From positions 1 to 49,492 of the forward strand of contig JAHEXY010000017.1 in assembly GCA_023251875.1 (NCBI GenBank): DNA of 49,492 bases. The letters run 5' to 3'. Of the stretch, positions 33,460 through 42,169 are shown in pieces. Below the pieces are notes generated by a model. That model was not told the origin of the DNA. It saw only the letters and a program-made list of their open reading frames with translations, and did no database searches. Origin of the DNA: Bacteroidota bacterium. GTDB taxonomy: Bacteria; Bacteroidota; Bacteroidia; JAHEXY01. Every line of letters starts with the position of its first letter. Position 1 is the first letter of the stretch. A program made the position numbers and the translations under genes.

Positions 33460-34425
33460 ATGAAAAAAATGCTACTACTTATTTTATTGCTATCTGCAAT
33501 ACAATTAAAAGCCCAAAATAATTTATTCGTTTTCCCATGGCCCCATATTAATGAATTGGAAGCAAAAAAGATCAATGCACTAAAACCTGCTACTTATCCA
33601 ATCATTGATCTAACAAAAGCCATTACAACTATGCCTGAAGATAAAGGCATAGATATAGCACTTGTACTTGATGCAGAAATGAATGCTGATTGGCTAAAAT
33701 ATAGTCAAGGCAAATTGGATAAATTTAGAAAAAAATATGGGGCAGAAATATTTAAACTAATCATATATCTTAATAACAATGCAATAGAAATAGACAATTA
33801 CTCCATAAATTGCTTTAATGAACTTCCTGAAATATTTAATCAATATGGGCAAGTTCGTCCCAGTGGAGCAAAACTAATTATGACGAGTGATGGAAAGCTT
33901 GTGGTTTTTCACAGAGAAAACGCAGCCAATTATATGAGCAACAATAACACAAAGTTTTTAATTGACGGGGAGAATATTTTTAAATTTGTAGTAACAAAAA
34001 ATGGGCAAGCATACGCAGAAACTTCTTTAACCTATAGCCTTAGTAAGTATGACCCACATGGAACATATTGTGACATGGGGAAACCCAAATATGATGATGT
34101 TGTTTATAATGAAAAAATAAAAAAAGCATTTACAAAATTTAAAGAAGGAACTCAAGTTATTACAATTATATGCATGCTTCCGGATATTGGCATTCAATAT
34201 AATGGTGACGGAATACCTGCTTTTAAATACAACAGAGCACAAATAATTTATAAATTAAGTGATGGCAAAATGTATTCTATGATAATGGTAACTATGGAAG
34301 ATTATTTAGGTGGCGGCATATATAAAGAAACCATAAGATTAGAAACTCAAAATGGAGGAGATCAAGTAGAGATTGATGCGAAATGCGTTGAGGCCTATTT
34401 GAAAAAGTATGGCGTAAAAAAATAA
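33460..34425 (+). CDS. Secreted protein of unknown function
   Basis: The 321-residue product has signal peptide MKKMLLLILLLSAIQLKAQ and no further membrane segment. I do not recognise a family. The N-terminal half contains DLTKAITTMPEDKGIDIALVL and a FRKKYGAEIFKLIIYLNNN segment; the C-terminal half has several predicted beta strands (TQVITIICMLPDIGIQYNG, AQIIYKLSDGKMYSMIMV) and ends CVEAYLKKYGVKK. Cysteines are few. It lies alone, 89 bases after lysS and before a -7 box that belongs to the next gene. Confidence 0.7.
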   Translation: MKKMLLLILLLSAIQLKAQNNLFVFPWPHINELEAKKINALKPATYPIIDLTKAITTMPEDKGIDIALVLDAEMNADWLKYSQGKLDKFRKKYGAEIFKLIIYLNNNAIEIDNYSINCFNELPEIFNQYGQVRPSGAKLIMTSDGKLVVFHRENAANYMSNNNTKFLIDGENIFKFVVTKNGQAYAETSLTYSLSKYDPHGTYCDMGKPKYDDVVYNEKIKKAFTKFKEGTQVITIICMLPDIGIQYNGDGIPAFKYNRAQIIYKLSDGKMYSMIMVTMEDYLGGGIYKETIRLETQNGGDQVEIDAKCVEAYLKKYGVKK

Positions 34426-34512
34426 AATTTATTTTACCCATTAAGTAGGCTCATATAATTCTCTTGTCGATTTTTTATTGAAATTGTATACAATATTATT
34501 GCCAATAGAAAC

Positions 34513-34520
34513 TATCTTTG
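34513..34520 (+). promoter_or_regulatory. TATCTTTG promoter box for the hotdog/acyl-CoA ligase unit
   Basis: An exact TAnnTTTG match 36 bases before the GTG at 34557; a TTG lies near 34484, about 26 bases upstream. Confidence 0.6.
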
Positions 34521-34556
34521 TTCTAGCCCCCACTTAAATTTAAAATTAATTTTATT

Positions 34557-35396
34557 GTGGCTAATATTTCTGCAAGACTTTCAATTGTTAAAAATGTTTT
34601 TAAATCTGTTTTTAATTTAAACAAGAAATCGTTTCTGTTAGCTAATACAATTCCTTCTAAAATAAGCAACACGCAAGCCATTTTTTTTAGTAAAAACCTT
34701 TTAAAAAACTATACCGAAATAATTAATTGGAATAGAGAAGAAATTCCGCCTTTGTTCCCATACGTATTATCAACACACATTCATTTTGAATTGGTAAACG
34801 ATAAACGTTTTCCCTTTTCTCCATACGGATTGTTGCATAAGAAAGAACAAATTTGGTGTAAAAAATCGCTAACATATAATTCGAATTGGAGCATTACTGC
34901 ATTTATTGAAACCTATAGAATTCTCGAAAATGGAATTGAGTTTGATTTGGTTAGTGAACTTACTATTGAAGGGGAATTGGTTTGGAAAAGTACAACAACT
35001 GCATTTAAAAGATTAAAACAAAAAGAAAGAAGTTCAAAGCCGGCTGATACAATTGATACTGAAAAAGGAATTCTAATTGATGTTCCGGCATACTACGGAA
35101 GAAAATATGCAAGTATATCAAACAACATTGATCCCATTCATATTTCAACATTTTTAGCAAAACTACAAGGACATAAAACAGCTATCATGTATGGCATGTG
35201 GGCAATGGCAAGATCTTTATCTGAAATTAAGGAAATAAAATATCCATTAAACATTATTTCCTATTTTAAAGCATCAATTCCTATTCCATCAAAAATTGTA
35301 ATGCTCAAAAAGAAGGAAGATAATGTTCAATATATAAGTGTGTATTCAAGTGATGCAAAAGTTCTCTATGCTAAAGTTGAGGTGGGGATGGGGTAA
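34557..35396 (+). CDS. MaoC/hotdog-like acyl dehydratase family protein
   Basis: The 279-residue cytosolic protein starts with GTG at 34557, the first start after the promoter box. It resembles double-hotdog MaoC-like proteins. The N-terminal half has VLSTHIHFELVNDKRFPFSP and LTYNSNWSITAFIETYRILENGIEFDL-type strands. The C-terminal half contains YGRKYASISNNIDPIHIS, where the Asp-Pro-Ile-His phrase is the hydratase motif, followed by KTAIMYGMWAMARSLSEI, the hotdog helix. The motif gives D and H in the hydratase-2 arrangement, so dehydratase or hydratase activity on acyl-CoA or acyl-ACP is plausible. It is encoded 88 bases upstream of an acyl-CoA synthetase. Confidence 0.75.
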   Translation: MANISARLSIVKNVFKSVFNLNKKSFLLANTIPSKISNTQAIFFSKNLLKNYTEIINWNREEIPPLFPYVLSTHIHFELVNDKRFPFSPYGLLHKKEQIWCKKSLTYNSNWSITAFIETYRILENGIEFDLVSELTIEGELVWKSTTTAFKRLKQKERSSKPADTIDTEKGILIDVPAYYGRKYASISNNIDPIHISTFLAKLQGHKTAIMYGMWAMARSLSEIKEIKYPLNIISYFKASIPIPSKIVMLKKKEDNVQYISVYSSDAKVLYAKVEVGMG

Positions 35397-35484
35397 AATA
35401 ATTTCTATTTATAAGGGAGACATTTGTGTAATATATTCTTCGTGATAATTCGTGTCACAAAAAAATTAGAATAAAATTAATAAT

Positions 35485-37131
35485 ATGAAAAGAGACTTAC
35501 TTCCATTAGAGCAATTCTATTATTTTGAAAAAGAAAGAGCTCAAGAAATATTTATGAAACAACCATTCGATAATGAATGGAAAAATTATACTTGGTATGA
35601 AGTTGGGCAAGAAGCCAGAAAAATGGCGCAAGCATTACAAAAATTAAACTTACCTGAAAAAAGTTGTATTGCATTGCTTTCTAAAAATTGTGCGCATTGG
35701 ATCATTGCTGATTTAGCCATTTGGATGGCCGGGCATATTTCAGTGCCCTTATACCCTACACTTTCTGCTAATTCAATAAAAGAGATTTTAAATCACTCCA
35801 ATGCAAAATTAGTTTTTGCCGGCAAATTGGATGATTGGAAATTACAGAAAGAAGGAATTGCAAGTGAAATCCCCAAGATTTGTTTTCCATTTTGGAAAAA
35901 TGAAAATTGTATTTCATGGAATGCATTTGTGTCTAATGCCACACCGTTAAAAGAAAATATACTTAGAGATAAAGACGATATTGCTACCATAATTTATACC
36001 TCAGGAACAACAGGAAAGCCCAAAGGGGTTGTACATTCATTTGAAAGCATTTCATTTCCCATGATTGAGGCGGTTAAGGTTTTGAAAATTAGTACGGATG
36101 ATAATTTCCTATCCTATTTACCATTATCACATATTGCAGAAAGGCTATTGATTCAATTGGGCGGGATTTATACCGGAGGCACTATTTCATTTGTTGAGTC
36201 ATTAGATACCTTTGCCAAAAATCTGAGAGAAACCAATCCCACTATCTTTTTAGCTGTACCAAGAATATGGACAAAATTTCAATTGGGTATACTCGAAAAA
36301 ATTCCACAAAAAAAATTAAATATTTTATTATCCATTCCTATACTTAATTCCATCGTTAAAAATAAAATTAAAAAGCAATTGGGTTTAATGAATGTGAGAA
36401 TTCCTGTTACAGGAGCTGCTCCTATTGCTAAAGAAACATTAATTTGGTTTAAAAAAATTGGAATTGAAATACAAGAAGTGTATGGCATGACTGAAAATTT
36501 TGGTTTTGCAACCTATAACTTCCCGGGAAAAATAAAATACGGAACAGTTGGTTGTGCTTGGCAACATTCTGAAATTAAAATTGGAGATAACAAAGAAATA
36601 CTAACCCGGTCTAAAGCAACCATGAAAGGTTATTACAAAGAGCCGGAATTAACAAATGATATACTTACTCAAGATGGATGGCTGAGAACAGGAGATCAAG
36701 GAGAATTAACGCAAGATGGATATTTGAAACTTGTAGGGAGGGTAAAAGATTTATTTAAAACTGCAAAGGGAAAATATGTAGCACCAAGTCCAATAGAAAA
36801 TCATTTATCTAAATCCGATTTAATTGAACAGGTTTGTGTAATGGGAGAGGGAATTCCACAACCAATTGGAGTAGTATTGTTATCTGCAATAGCTAAAGCA
36901 AAAAAACAAGATGAATTAATTGCCGAATTATCTTTACTATTAATGGAGGTTAATAATAGAATAGAAAGTTATGAGCATTTAAAAACAATTGTTGTATTGA
37001 GTGAGGATTGGAATATAGAGAATGGTTTAATGACGCCAACAATGAAAATTAAACGACCGGAGATAGAAAAAAAATATTCGTTTAATTTAGAAAAATGGTA
37101 TGGATCGAAAACAAAAATTATTTTTGTGTAG
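35485..37131 (+). CDS. Long-chain acyl-CoA synthetase (AMP-binding)
   Basis: The 548-residue adenylate-forming enzyme activates fatty acids. Motifs in order: P-loop IIYTSGTTGKPKGVVHSF (about residues 169-186), LSYLPLSHIAER, TNPTIFLAVPRIW, VYGMTENFGFAT, GWLRTGDQGELTQDGYLKL, and VGRVKDLFKTAKGKYVAPSPIE carrying the hinge and the start of the C-terminal lid. The LPLSHIAER and AVPRIWTKF phrases are typical of long-chain (FadD15-like) rather than short-chain ligases. A final catalytic lysine is expected near the C-terminus (GLMTPTMKIKRPEIEKKY, the K of TMKIKR). With the hotdog gene upstream it suggests activation plus modification of an acyl chain. Confidence 0.93.
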   Translation: MKRDLLPLEQFYYFEKERAQEIFMKQPFDNEWKNYTWYEVGQEARKMAQALQKLNLPEKSCIALLSKNCAHWIIADLAIWMAGHISVPLYPTLSANSIKEILNHSNAKLVFAGKLDDWKLQKEGIASEIPKICFPFWKNENCISWNAFVSNATPLKENILRDKDDIATIIYTSGTTGKPKGVVHSFESISFPMIEAVKVLKISTDDNFLSYLPLSHIAERLLIQLGGIYTGGTISFVESLDTFAKNLRETNPTIFLAVPRIWTKFQLGILEKIPQKKLNILLSIPILNSIVKNKIKKQLGLMNVRIPVTGAAPIAKETLIWFKKIGIEIQEVYGMTENFGFATYNFPGKIKYGTVGCAWQHSEIKIGDNKEILTRSKATMKGYYKEPELTNDILTQDGWLRTGDQGELTQDGYLKLVGRVKDLFKTAKGKYVAPSPIENHLSKSDLIEQVCVMGEGIPQPIGVVLLSAIAKAKKQDELIAELSLLLMEVNNRIESYEHLKTIVVLSEDWNIENGLMTPTMKIKRPEIEKKYSFNLEKWYGSKTKIIFV

Positions 37132-37181
37132 TTATTTAAGGACTTTCCAAAAATTGATTTTTTTGTGTCATCTTCCTTAAT

Positions 37182-37198
37182 CCCTCTCTAAGAGAGGG
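37182..37198. repeat. CCCTCTC-TAA-GAGAGGG palindrome between convergent genes
   Basis: A 7-bp perfect stem of the CCCTCTCC repeat family, placed between the stops of the acyl-CoA ligase and DUF4249 genes. T-runs lie upstream rather than immediately downstream, so its value as a terminator is doubtful. Confidence 0.6.
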
Positions 37199-37226
37199 AC
37201 ACAAATTGTAATTTTTAGAACTGCCC

Positions 37227-38141
37227 TTAATAACTTACTACAATTGTATCAGCCAAAACTTCGCATCCTCCAAAAAATCCAATAGCTCCTTCACTTAAAT
37301 TTGTTGGTAAATTAGCAGGGCTGGCTTCAAATACATTTCCATTCCATTGGGTTTCCGAAAGCAGGGCACGAATGTAATTTGCATGCTCTGGTGTGAGTGA
37401 ATATTTTTTTTCTACAATAATTGTTCCAGCGGGAAAAATAGCATTTTCTTTTTGTGCGGCAAAAATCTCATTTACATCAATAGTTTTTAATGTATAGATA
37501 TAACCTAAAAAATGATTTTGGCTAGAGTCTAAATTTTCATATCCGGTAACTTTTGACCAATCGAATAACAATTCGTGCATGGCATTTTCAGCAAAAAACA
37601 CGTCTATTTTCCAATCGTAATAAAATGTTGAATCAGCACTATTAAAAAAATAAGTTATGGGAATAATGCTATTTACAGAACTTAAATACGTTTGAGCTGT
37701 ATAGGTTTTGCTCTTATATGAAATGGATAAGGTGTAGGTTTTATTTTCTGTTGCTTGTATTGAGTCTGTTAAATAAATACCCGAACCAATGGGCGTTTCA
37801 CTTAGTGTAAAAGTTGTATCGCCATTTGTTATAGTAACAGTAGCCCCACTTATCGCTTCTGGTATTTGATTTAACTCTGTTGTTGGCAAGCTTAAAGTAA
37901 TGGCATGTTGTTTGTATTCATTTGTGATGATTCCATCAACAACAATGTTTGTATTCGATACTGTTTGTGTAGGCCAGTCTACTTTTTCAACACAAGAAGC
38001 AAAGAAGAATAAAATCATTAAAATGGCAATTGTTTTTTTTGTAGCATTATGCTGAACTTGTTTCGGCATCTTAGTTGCTGCAGATTCTGAAACAAGTTCA
38101 GGATGACGTTCTATTTGAGTTAGTGCGCGCATCATTTCCAT
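37227..38141 (-). CDS. DUF4249 lipoprotein, partner of the TonB-dependent receptor
   Basis: The protein is anchored by a lipoprotein signal (KKTIAILMILFFFASC), followed by the DUF4249 hallmark NTNIVVDGIITNEYKQHAIT, EAISGATVTITNGDTTFTL and YTLSISYKSKTYTAQTYL. DUF4249 lipoproteins lie beside TonB receptors of Fec-like units and probably act at the cell surface with them. The gene overlaps the receptor stop (ATGGAAATGA), so translation is coupled. From the ATG at 38141 there are 304 residues, but about 35 precede the hydrophobic signal, and most of these are encoded by a palindromic repeat (38051-38107). Possible starts are M1/M3 at the overlap or the Met of MPKQVQHN within the repeat. Which is used decides whether the signal peptide works normally. 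Confidence 0.85.
   Translation of the reverse strand: MEMMRALTQIERHPELVSESAATKMPKQVQHNATKKTIAILMILFFFASCVEKVDWPTQTVSNTNIVVDGIITNEYKQHAITLSLPTTELNQIPEAISGATVTITNGDTTFTLSETPIGSGIYLTDSIQATENKTYTLSISYKSKTYTAQTYLSSVNSIIPITYFFNSADSTFYYDWKIDVFFAENAMHELLFDWSKVTGYENLDSSQNHFLGYIYTLKTIDVNEIFAAQKENAIFPAGTIIVEKKYSLTPEHANYIRALLSETQWNGNVFEASPANLPTNLSEGAIGFFGGCEVLADTIVVSY
38051..38107 (-). repeat. TGAACTTGTTTC palindromic repeat in the DUF4249 signal region
   Basis: Perfect 12-bp arms TGAACTTGTTTC (38053-38064) and GAAACAAGTTCA (38089-38100) lie within a longer imperfect palindrome ending AGGATGAC. The unit is read in frame as HPELVSES...MPKQVQHN at the front of the lipoprotein. Confidence 0.85.
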
Positions 38142-40822
38142 GAAAAATTATATTGTATAGATGGCACAATGCCTAATAAAGAAATTTGTGTTGGGATATT
38201 ATTAGGATTTGTTAAAGTATTCATGGGTACGGAAAAACTCCCATCTGCGTTTTCAATTTTATTAAAGGTTGTTGTAAAAGGGTTTTTATGATTGTATACA
38301 TTGTAAATAGAAAATGTAATGCTGTGTTTGAATTTCTTATCCGGATTTTTATTTAATTGAAATGTAGCTGCAATATCTAAACGATGGTAATCGGGTAAAC
38401 GTTCATTGTTTTTTTCTGCATAAATAGGTACTTGCGTTCCTTGGTAATAATAATAAGATGTTGGTGTGGTAATGGGTGATCCTGTTGCGTAATAAAAACA
38501 AGTAGAAAATGTCCAGCGTTTTTTAGTTTGGTAATTTAATGTGATAGAAATGTCGTTGGGCCTATCGTAATAAGGAAAGTAAGAATTCCCATTGTTAATG
38601 CCTTCTGTTTCGCAAATTACTTTTGAAAGGGTGTAGGCGATAGTTCCGTTTAAATGGCCTTGTGTTTTACTGAGTAAAAATTCTATGCCATAGGCCCAAG
38701 CTTTTCCAAATCTTAATTCTCCTTCCATTAATGGATTTAATAACAAACTGGCATGATCAACATAGTCGATTTGATTATGCATTTGCTTGTAATAGGTTTC
38801 TGCACTAAAATCTATGCTATGCTTTTTGAAATTATGGTAATAACCTATTGCAAGTTGATCTGCCGTTTGTGGCTTAATATTAGGGCCACTCGGAAGCCAT
38901 ATATCCAATGAGGTAAAGGGGCTATTCATATTCGATAACAATTGCAAATACTGGGCTGTTCTTTCGTAACTTAATTTTAGTGATGAGGTGCTATCAAAAG
39001 CATAACAAATACTTGCACGGGGTTCCGGAGTAAAATAACTATTGTATACTTGTCTATCTCCGGGAGTAATGGTATCGTAAACATTGTGATTTTCATCAAA
39101 TAAATATACCCTTGTTGGTCCGAGATTTTGCCACCAGCTTATTCGCATTCCGTATTGGGTAGAAAATTTGCTTCCTATTTTTTGTTCATCAGAAATATAG
39201 AAGGCTAATTCTCTAGCGTGTTGTTTGGGAATTTGAGAAATGGAGCTTTGGTAAATTTGACTTTCGGCATCTAAATAAATATTACCGGGATCAAAAAAGT
39301 GAGCTTTTAGTAGCATGCCAAATTTTAATGTGTTTTTGGGTGTGATAAAATAAGTGAAATCTGTTTTTCCACTCAGATTAGAAATTATTTCACTCCAGTA
39401 ATTGTCTTTACCCAAATAAAAGATATAATTGTATTTACTTGCGTAGATAACGGTATTTGAAAAAACCTTTTCGCTAAATAACTGATTCCATCTGGCTGTT
39501 ATAGCATTATTTCCCCAGCTTAATCCTGTTTTTCCAACACCTGTTTTTAAGCTTCCAAAATAATCTTTGCCTGCATAAAGGGTGAGAAACAAACGCGACA
39601 TATCGCTAAATTTAAAATTAAATTTGGTACTGAAATCATAAAAATATAAACTATAAATTTTTCTGTTTTGTGCGGCTAAAAGCCATTCTAAATTTGACCT
39701 GCGAGATGAAATATAATAAGAGCTTTTTTCCTTCTTTATTGGCCCTTCAACAGAGAGTCTTGAGGTAATGGGACCTATACCTCCATTCATGGCAAAATGA
39801 TTCATGTTACCATCTTTGGTTCTAATATCAAGCAAGGATGACAAACCACTTTCTTTGCTTACCGGAATATCTGATTTATAAACTTCCATGTCTTTTATGG
39901 CATCACTTGAGAAAGAAGTGAAAAACCCAAATAGGTGAGATGGATTATAAATAGGAGCTTCATCTATTAAAATAAAATTTTGATCTTTAGCTCCACCTCT
40001 TACATAAAAATAGGCTGATCCATCTCCATATCCTTTTATTCCGGGTAATGTTTGTAATGATTTAATTACATCTGCTTCTCCCATAAAAACGGGCAACAGT
40101 TTTATATCTTGTTGTTTAATGTTAGCCTCGCTCATTTGACTACTTTGTAACTTTTCTATTTTAGCATCATGAACTACCTCTGCAGATTTTAATTGTATGG
40201 AATTAGGATTCAGGTTTGAATTGATGCGTTGATCAGCATGAAGCGGTACGGTCATGTTTGTTTTTTCATATCCTAAAAAACTTATTTCAATGTTGTAATC
40301 TCCCTCGGGTAAGGTGAGAGAATAAAAGCCATAAGCGTTGGTGCTTGTGCCTGCTCTTAAATCAGTAACAAAAATATTTGCTCCAATCAATAATTCATGT
40401 GAGGTTTGGTCTGTTATATAACCGCTAATGGTATACTTGTTTTTTGTAAGGCTAGTTTGTTTTTTTTCTACTTCGGTTGTCTCAGAAGTTTGATTTGTAT
40501 TTTGTTTGTGTGGTTTTAAAATAATTTGCTTTTCAACTATTGCATAATCTAAATTGAGTTGGGCACATATATCATCCATAATGAACTGTATGCTTTTATT
40601 TTTTGCATTAATAGAAATTTTTTGAGAAGTACGCACTTTTTCATTACTCAATGCAAAATGAATATTGCCTTTTTGTTCAATTTCATTTAACACTTCATCA
40701 AGTGATTGATTATTGGCTGAAATGCTAATTTTTTGATTAAGATCAATGGTTTGAGAAAATGCATAAAAGGGACATGTTCCTATAAATAATAAAAGTAGTA
40801 ATGAGCATAGGATTCTAATCAT
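38132..40822 (-). CDS. TonB-dependent receptor with N-terminal signalling (STN) domain
   Basis: The 896-residue outer-membrane receptor has a signal peptide (LLLFIGTCPFYAFSQ). Residues 25-100 form an STN signalling domain (SISANNQSLDEVLNEIEQKGNIHFALS...KSIQFIMDDICAQLNLDY). A CarboxypepD-like domain follows (about 130-215, ISGYITDQTSHELLIGANIFV). The plug (about 240-345) contains VIKSLQTLPGIKGYGDGSAYFYVRGGAKDQNFILIDEAPI, here split for reading, and the barrel follows. The STN domain links ligand binding to the FecR-like protein and ECF sigma factor encoded just upstream. The ligand is unknown; siderophore, other metal complex or glycan are all possible. The gene precedes and overlaps the DUF4249 gene. 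Confidence 0.94.
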   Translation of the reverse strand: MIRILCSLLLLLFIGTCPFYAFSQTIDLNQKISISANNQSLDEVLNEIEQKGNIHFALSNEKVRTSQKISINAKNKSIQFIMDDICAQLNLDYAIVEKQIILKPHKQNTNQTSETTEVEKKQTSLTKNKYTISGYITDQTSHELLIGANIFVTDLRAGTSTNAYGFYSLTLPEGDYNIEISFLGYEKTNMTVPLHADQRINSNLNPNSIQLKSAEVVHDAKIEKLQSSQMSEANIKQQDIKLLPVFMGEADVIKSLQTLPGIKGYGDGSAYFYVRGGAKDQNFILIDEAPIYNPSHLFGFFTSFSSDAIKDMEVYKSDIPVSKESGLSSLLDIRTKDGNMNHFAMNGGIGPITSRLSVEGPIKKEKSSYYISSRRSNLEWLLAAQNRKIYSLYFYDFSTKFNFKFSDMSRLFLTLYAGKDYFGSLKTGVGKTGLSWGNNAITARWNQLFSEKVFSNTVIYASKYNYIFYLGKDNYWSEIISNLSGKTDFTYFITPKNTLKFGMLLKAHFFDPGNIYLDAESQIYQSSISQIPKQHARELAFYISDEQKIGSKFSTQYGMRISWWQNLGPTRVYLFDENHNVYDTITPGDRQVYNSYFTPEPRASICYAFDSTSSLKLSYERTAQYLQLLSNMNSPFTSLDIWLPSGPNIKPQTADQLAIGYYHNFKKHSIDFSAETYYKQMHNQIDYVDHASLLLNPLMEGELRFGKAWAYGIEFLLSKTQGHLNGTIAYTLSKVICETEGINNGNSYFPYYDRPNDISITLNYQTKKRWTFSTCFYYATGSPITTPTSYYYYQGTQVPIYAEKNNERLPDYHRLDIAATFQLNKNPDKKFKHSITFSIYNVYNHKNPFTTTFNKIENADGSFSVPMNTLTNPNNIPTQISLLGIVPSIQYNFSWK

Positions 40823-40958
40823 TGAAAGCTTCTTATAATAATTCTATGAAGCTACGAAAAAAATAAACCGGAGAGGAGCAAAGGCGAAGAGAAATTTTTC
40901 AATTTTGGGTAGCGAATAGTTGAATCAAAATTGATTAAGTAATATAAGAATAATGGGA

Positions 40959-40983
40959 TTTTCTCTGTGTCTTTGTGGTAAAA
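40959..40983 (-). repeat. CTCTGTGTCTTTGTGG repeat, reverse copy
   Basis: This is the reverse complement of the 4185-4215 unit minus eight internal bases. It ends at the FecR stop codon, between the anti-sigma and receptor genes. Confidence 0.7.
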
Positions 40984-40984
40984 T

Positions 40985-42007
40985 CTAACACCCCTTTCCG
41001 CTAATTTCAATACTATTTTCTTTGGTAGTAATTTTAACATCAATAGTATGCTCTATTACATTAAGAATTTGCTCTAAACTTTGTTGGTCGAAAGAAACAC
41101 TAAGGCGGCAATTTTCAACCACTTTATCTTTAATAATAATATTTCTGTGGTAAGCGTGATTGAGATCGTTAACAATATCTTTTAAAGCAATTTCTTTAAA
41201 CAATAATTTTTTCGTGAGCCATGAATGGTAGTTATCATCTTCTGTAACTAAATCTTGAGTTAGCGTATGTTCGGTTTTTGAGTAAGTTGCTTTATCTCCT
41301 TTGTGCAAGGTTACCATTTGATTGGGGTTGAGGGTGCTTTTTACAATTACAGTACCGGTTTCAACCATTACTTTTATTTCATTTTCATTAGGATTGGCTT
41401 GTACATAAAAAGAAGTTCCGGTAACGGTAACGGTAATATCATTTGCATCCACAATAAATGGTTTAGATTTATCGTGAGCAACACTAAAAAATGCCTCGCC
41501 TTTTAAAGCAACTTGCCTATTTATTTTTCCAAAATCTTTATGATAAGTAATTACAGCATGCTGATCGAGGGTTATTTTGCTGCCATCGGGCATAGGACTT
41601 TCTTTCACATTAGTTAGTGCGGCAACTTCGATAGCCGTATTTTGATTGAGATAGAAATAATAAAATCCAGCAGATGGAATAATCAATAAAAGAATAACCG
41701 CGGCAATTCGTAATACTTGTTTAAAGCTAAAACGTTCAGAATGTTCAGGGTCAAGAGCTTTAATCTTGGCTTCTTGTTTTTCTTCAATTTTTACTTTGTA
41801 CTTAAACTTATTCCATTCAGTATCTACGTCAATGGCAATATCTTGAAACTGAGCAGAGCTTTCCCATGCTGTTTTATAAGCCTCAAATTCTGCTTTATTG
41901 GCTTCGTTAGAGTTTAACCAAGTGTTAAATTGGCTAATCTCTTGTTCAGAAGCTTCTTTGGCAAGATATTTAGAGATTAATAGTATATGTTCTTCATCAA
42001 GTATCAT
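40985..42007 (-). CDS. FecR-family anti-sigma / signal-transducing protein
   Basis: The 340-residue inner-membrane protein has a cytosolic sigma-binding N-terminus (about 1-92, LISKYLAKEASEQEISQFNTWL), a single membrane helix (about 96-116, VLRIAAVILLLIIPSAGFYYFY), a periplasmic FecR domain (ESPMPDGSKITLDQHAVITY, VALKGEAFFSVAHDKSKPFIV) and a C-terminal DUF4974-type segment (LLFKEIALKDIVNDLNHAYH) that resembles an STN domain and should contact the receptor. It holds the ECF sigma factor inactive until the receptor signals. It is encoded 138 bases after the sigma gene, with a family D repeat in the gap. Confidence 0.94.
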   Translation of the reverse strand: MILDEEHILLISKYLAKEASEQEISQFNTWLNSNEANKAEFEAYKTAWESSAQFQDIAIDVDTEWNKFKYKVKIEEKQEAKIKALDPEHSERFSFKQVLRIAAVILLLIIPSAGFYYFYLNQNTAIEVAALTNVKESPMPDGSKITLDQHAVITYHKDFGKINRQVALKGEAFFSVAHDKSKPFIVDANDITVTVTGTSFYVQANPNENEIKVMVETGTVIVKSTLNPNQMVTLHKGDKATYSKTEHTLTQDLVTEDDNYHSWLTKKLLFKEIALKDIVNDLNHAYHRNIIIKDKVVENCRLSVSFDQQSLEQILNVIEHTIDVKITTKENSIEISGKGC

Positions 42008-42055
42008 AATGGTGGCTAATGTTAATACACTTTAGCTATCTGTTTCCCCTATGGT

Positions 42056-42087
42056 TTAGTTATTAGTTGTTAGTTATTAGTTGTTAG
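42056..42087 (-). repeat. TTAGTTATTAGTTGTTAG repeat (family D), sigma/FecR spacer
   Basis: Tandem TTAGTTATTAGTTG words occur here and pair in inverted orientation with 42141-42169. The two copies could form a stem of about 11 bases around a 53-base loop. Confidence 0.65.
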
Positions 42088-42140
42088 CGCTTGTTTATCA
42101 GTAATTTAATATTTTAATTCTTTATTTTTTGTATTTCCCG

Positions 42141-42169
42141 AACAACTAATAACGAGCAACTAACAACTG
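42141..42169 (+). repeat. AACAACTAATAACGAGCAAC repeat (family D), covering the sigma-factor 3' end
   Basis: The repeat spans the last codons and stop of the ECF sigma gene; read on the minus strand it encodes QLLVARY and the TAG stop. Confidence 0.7.
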
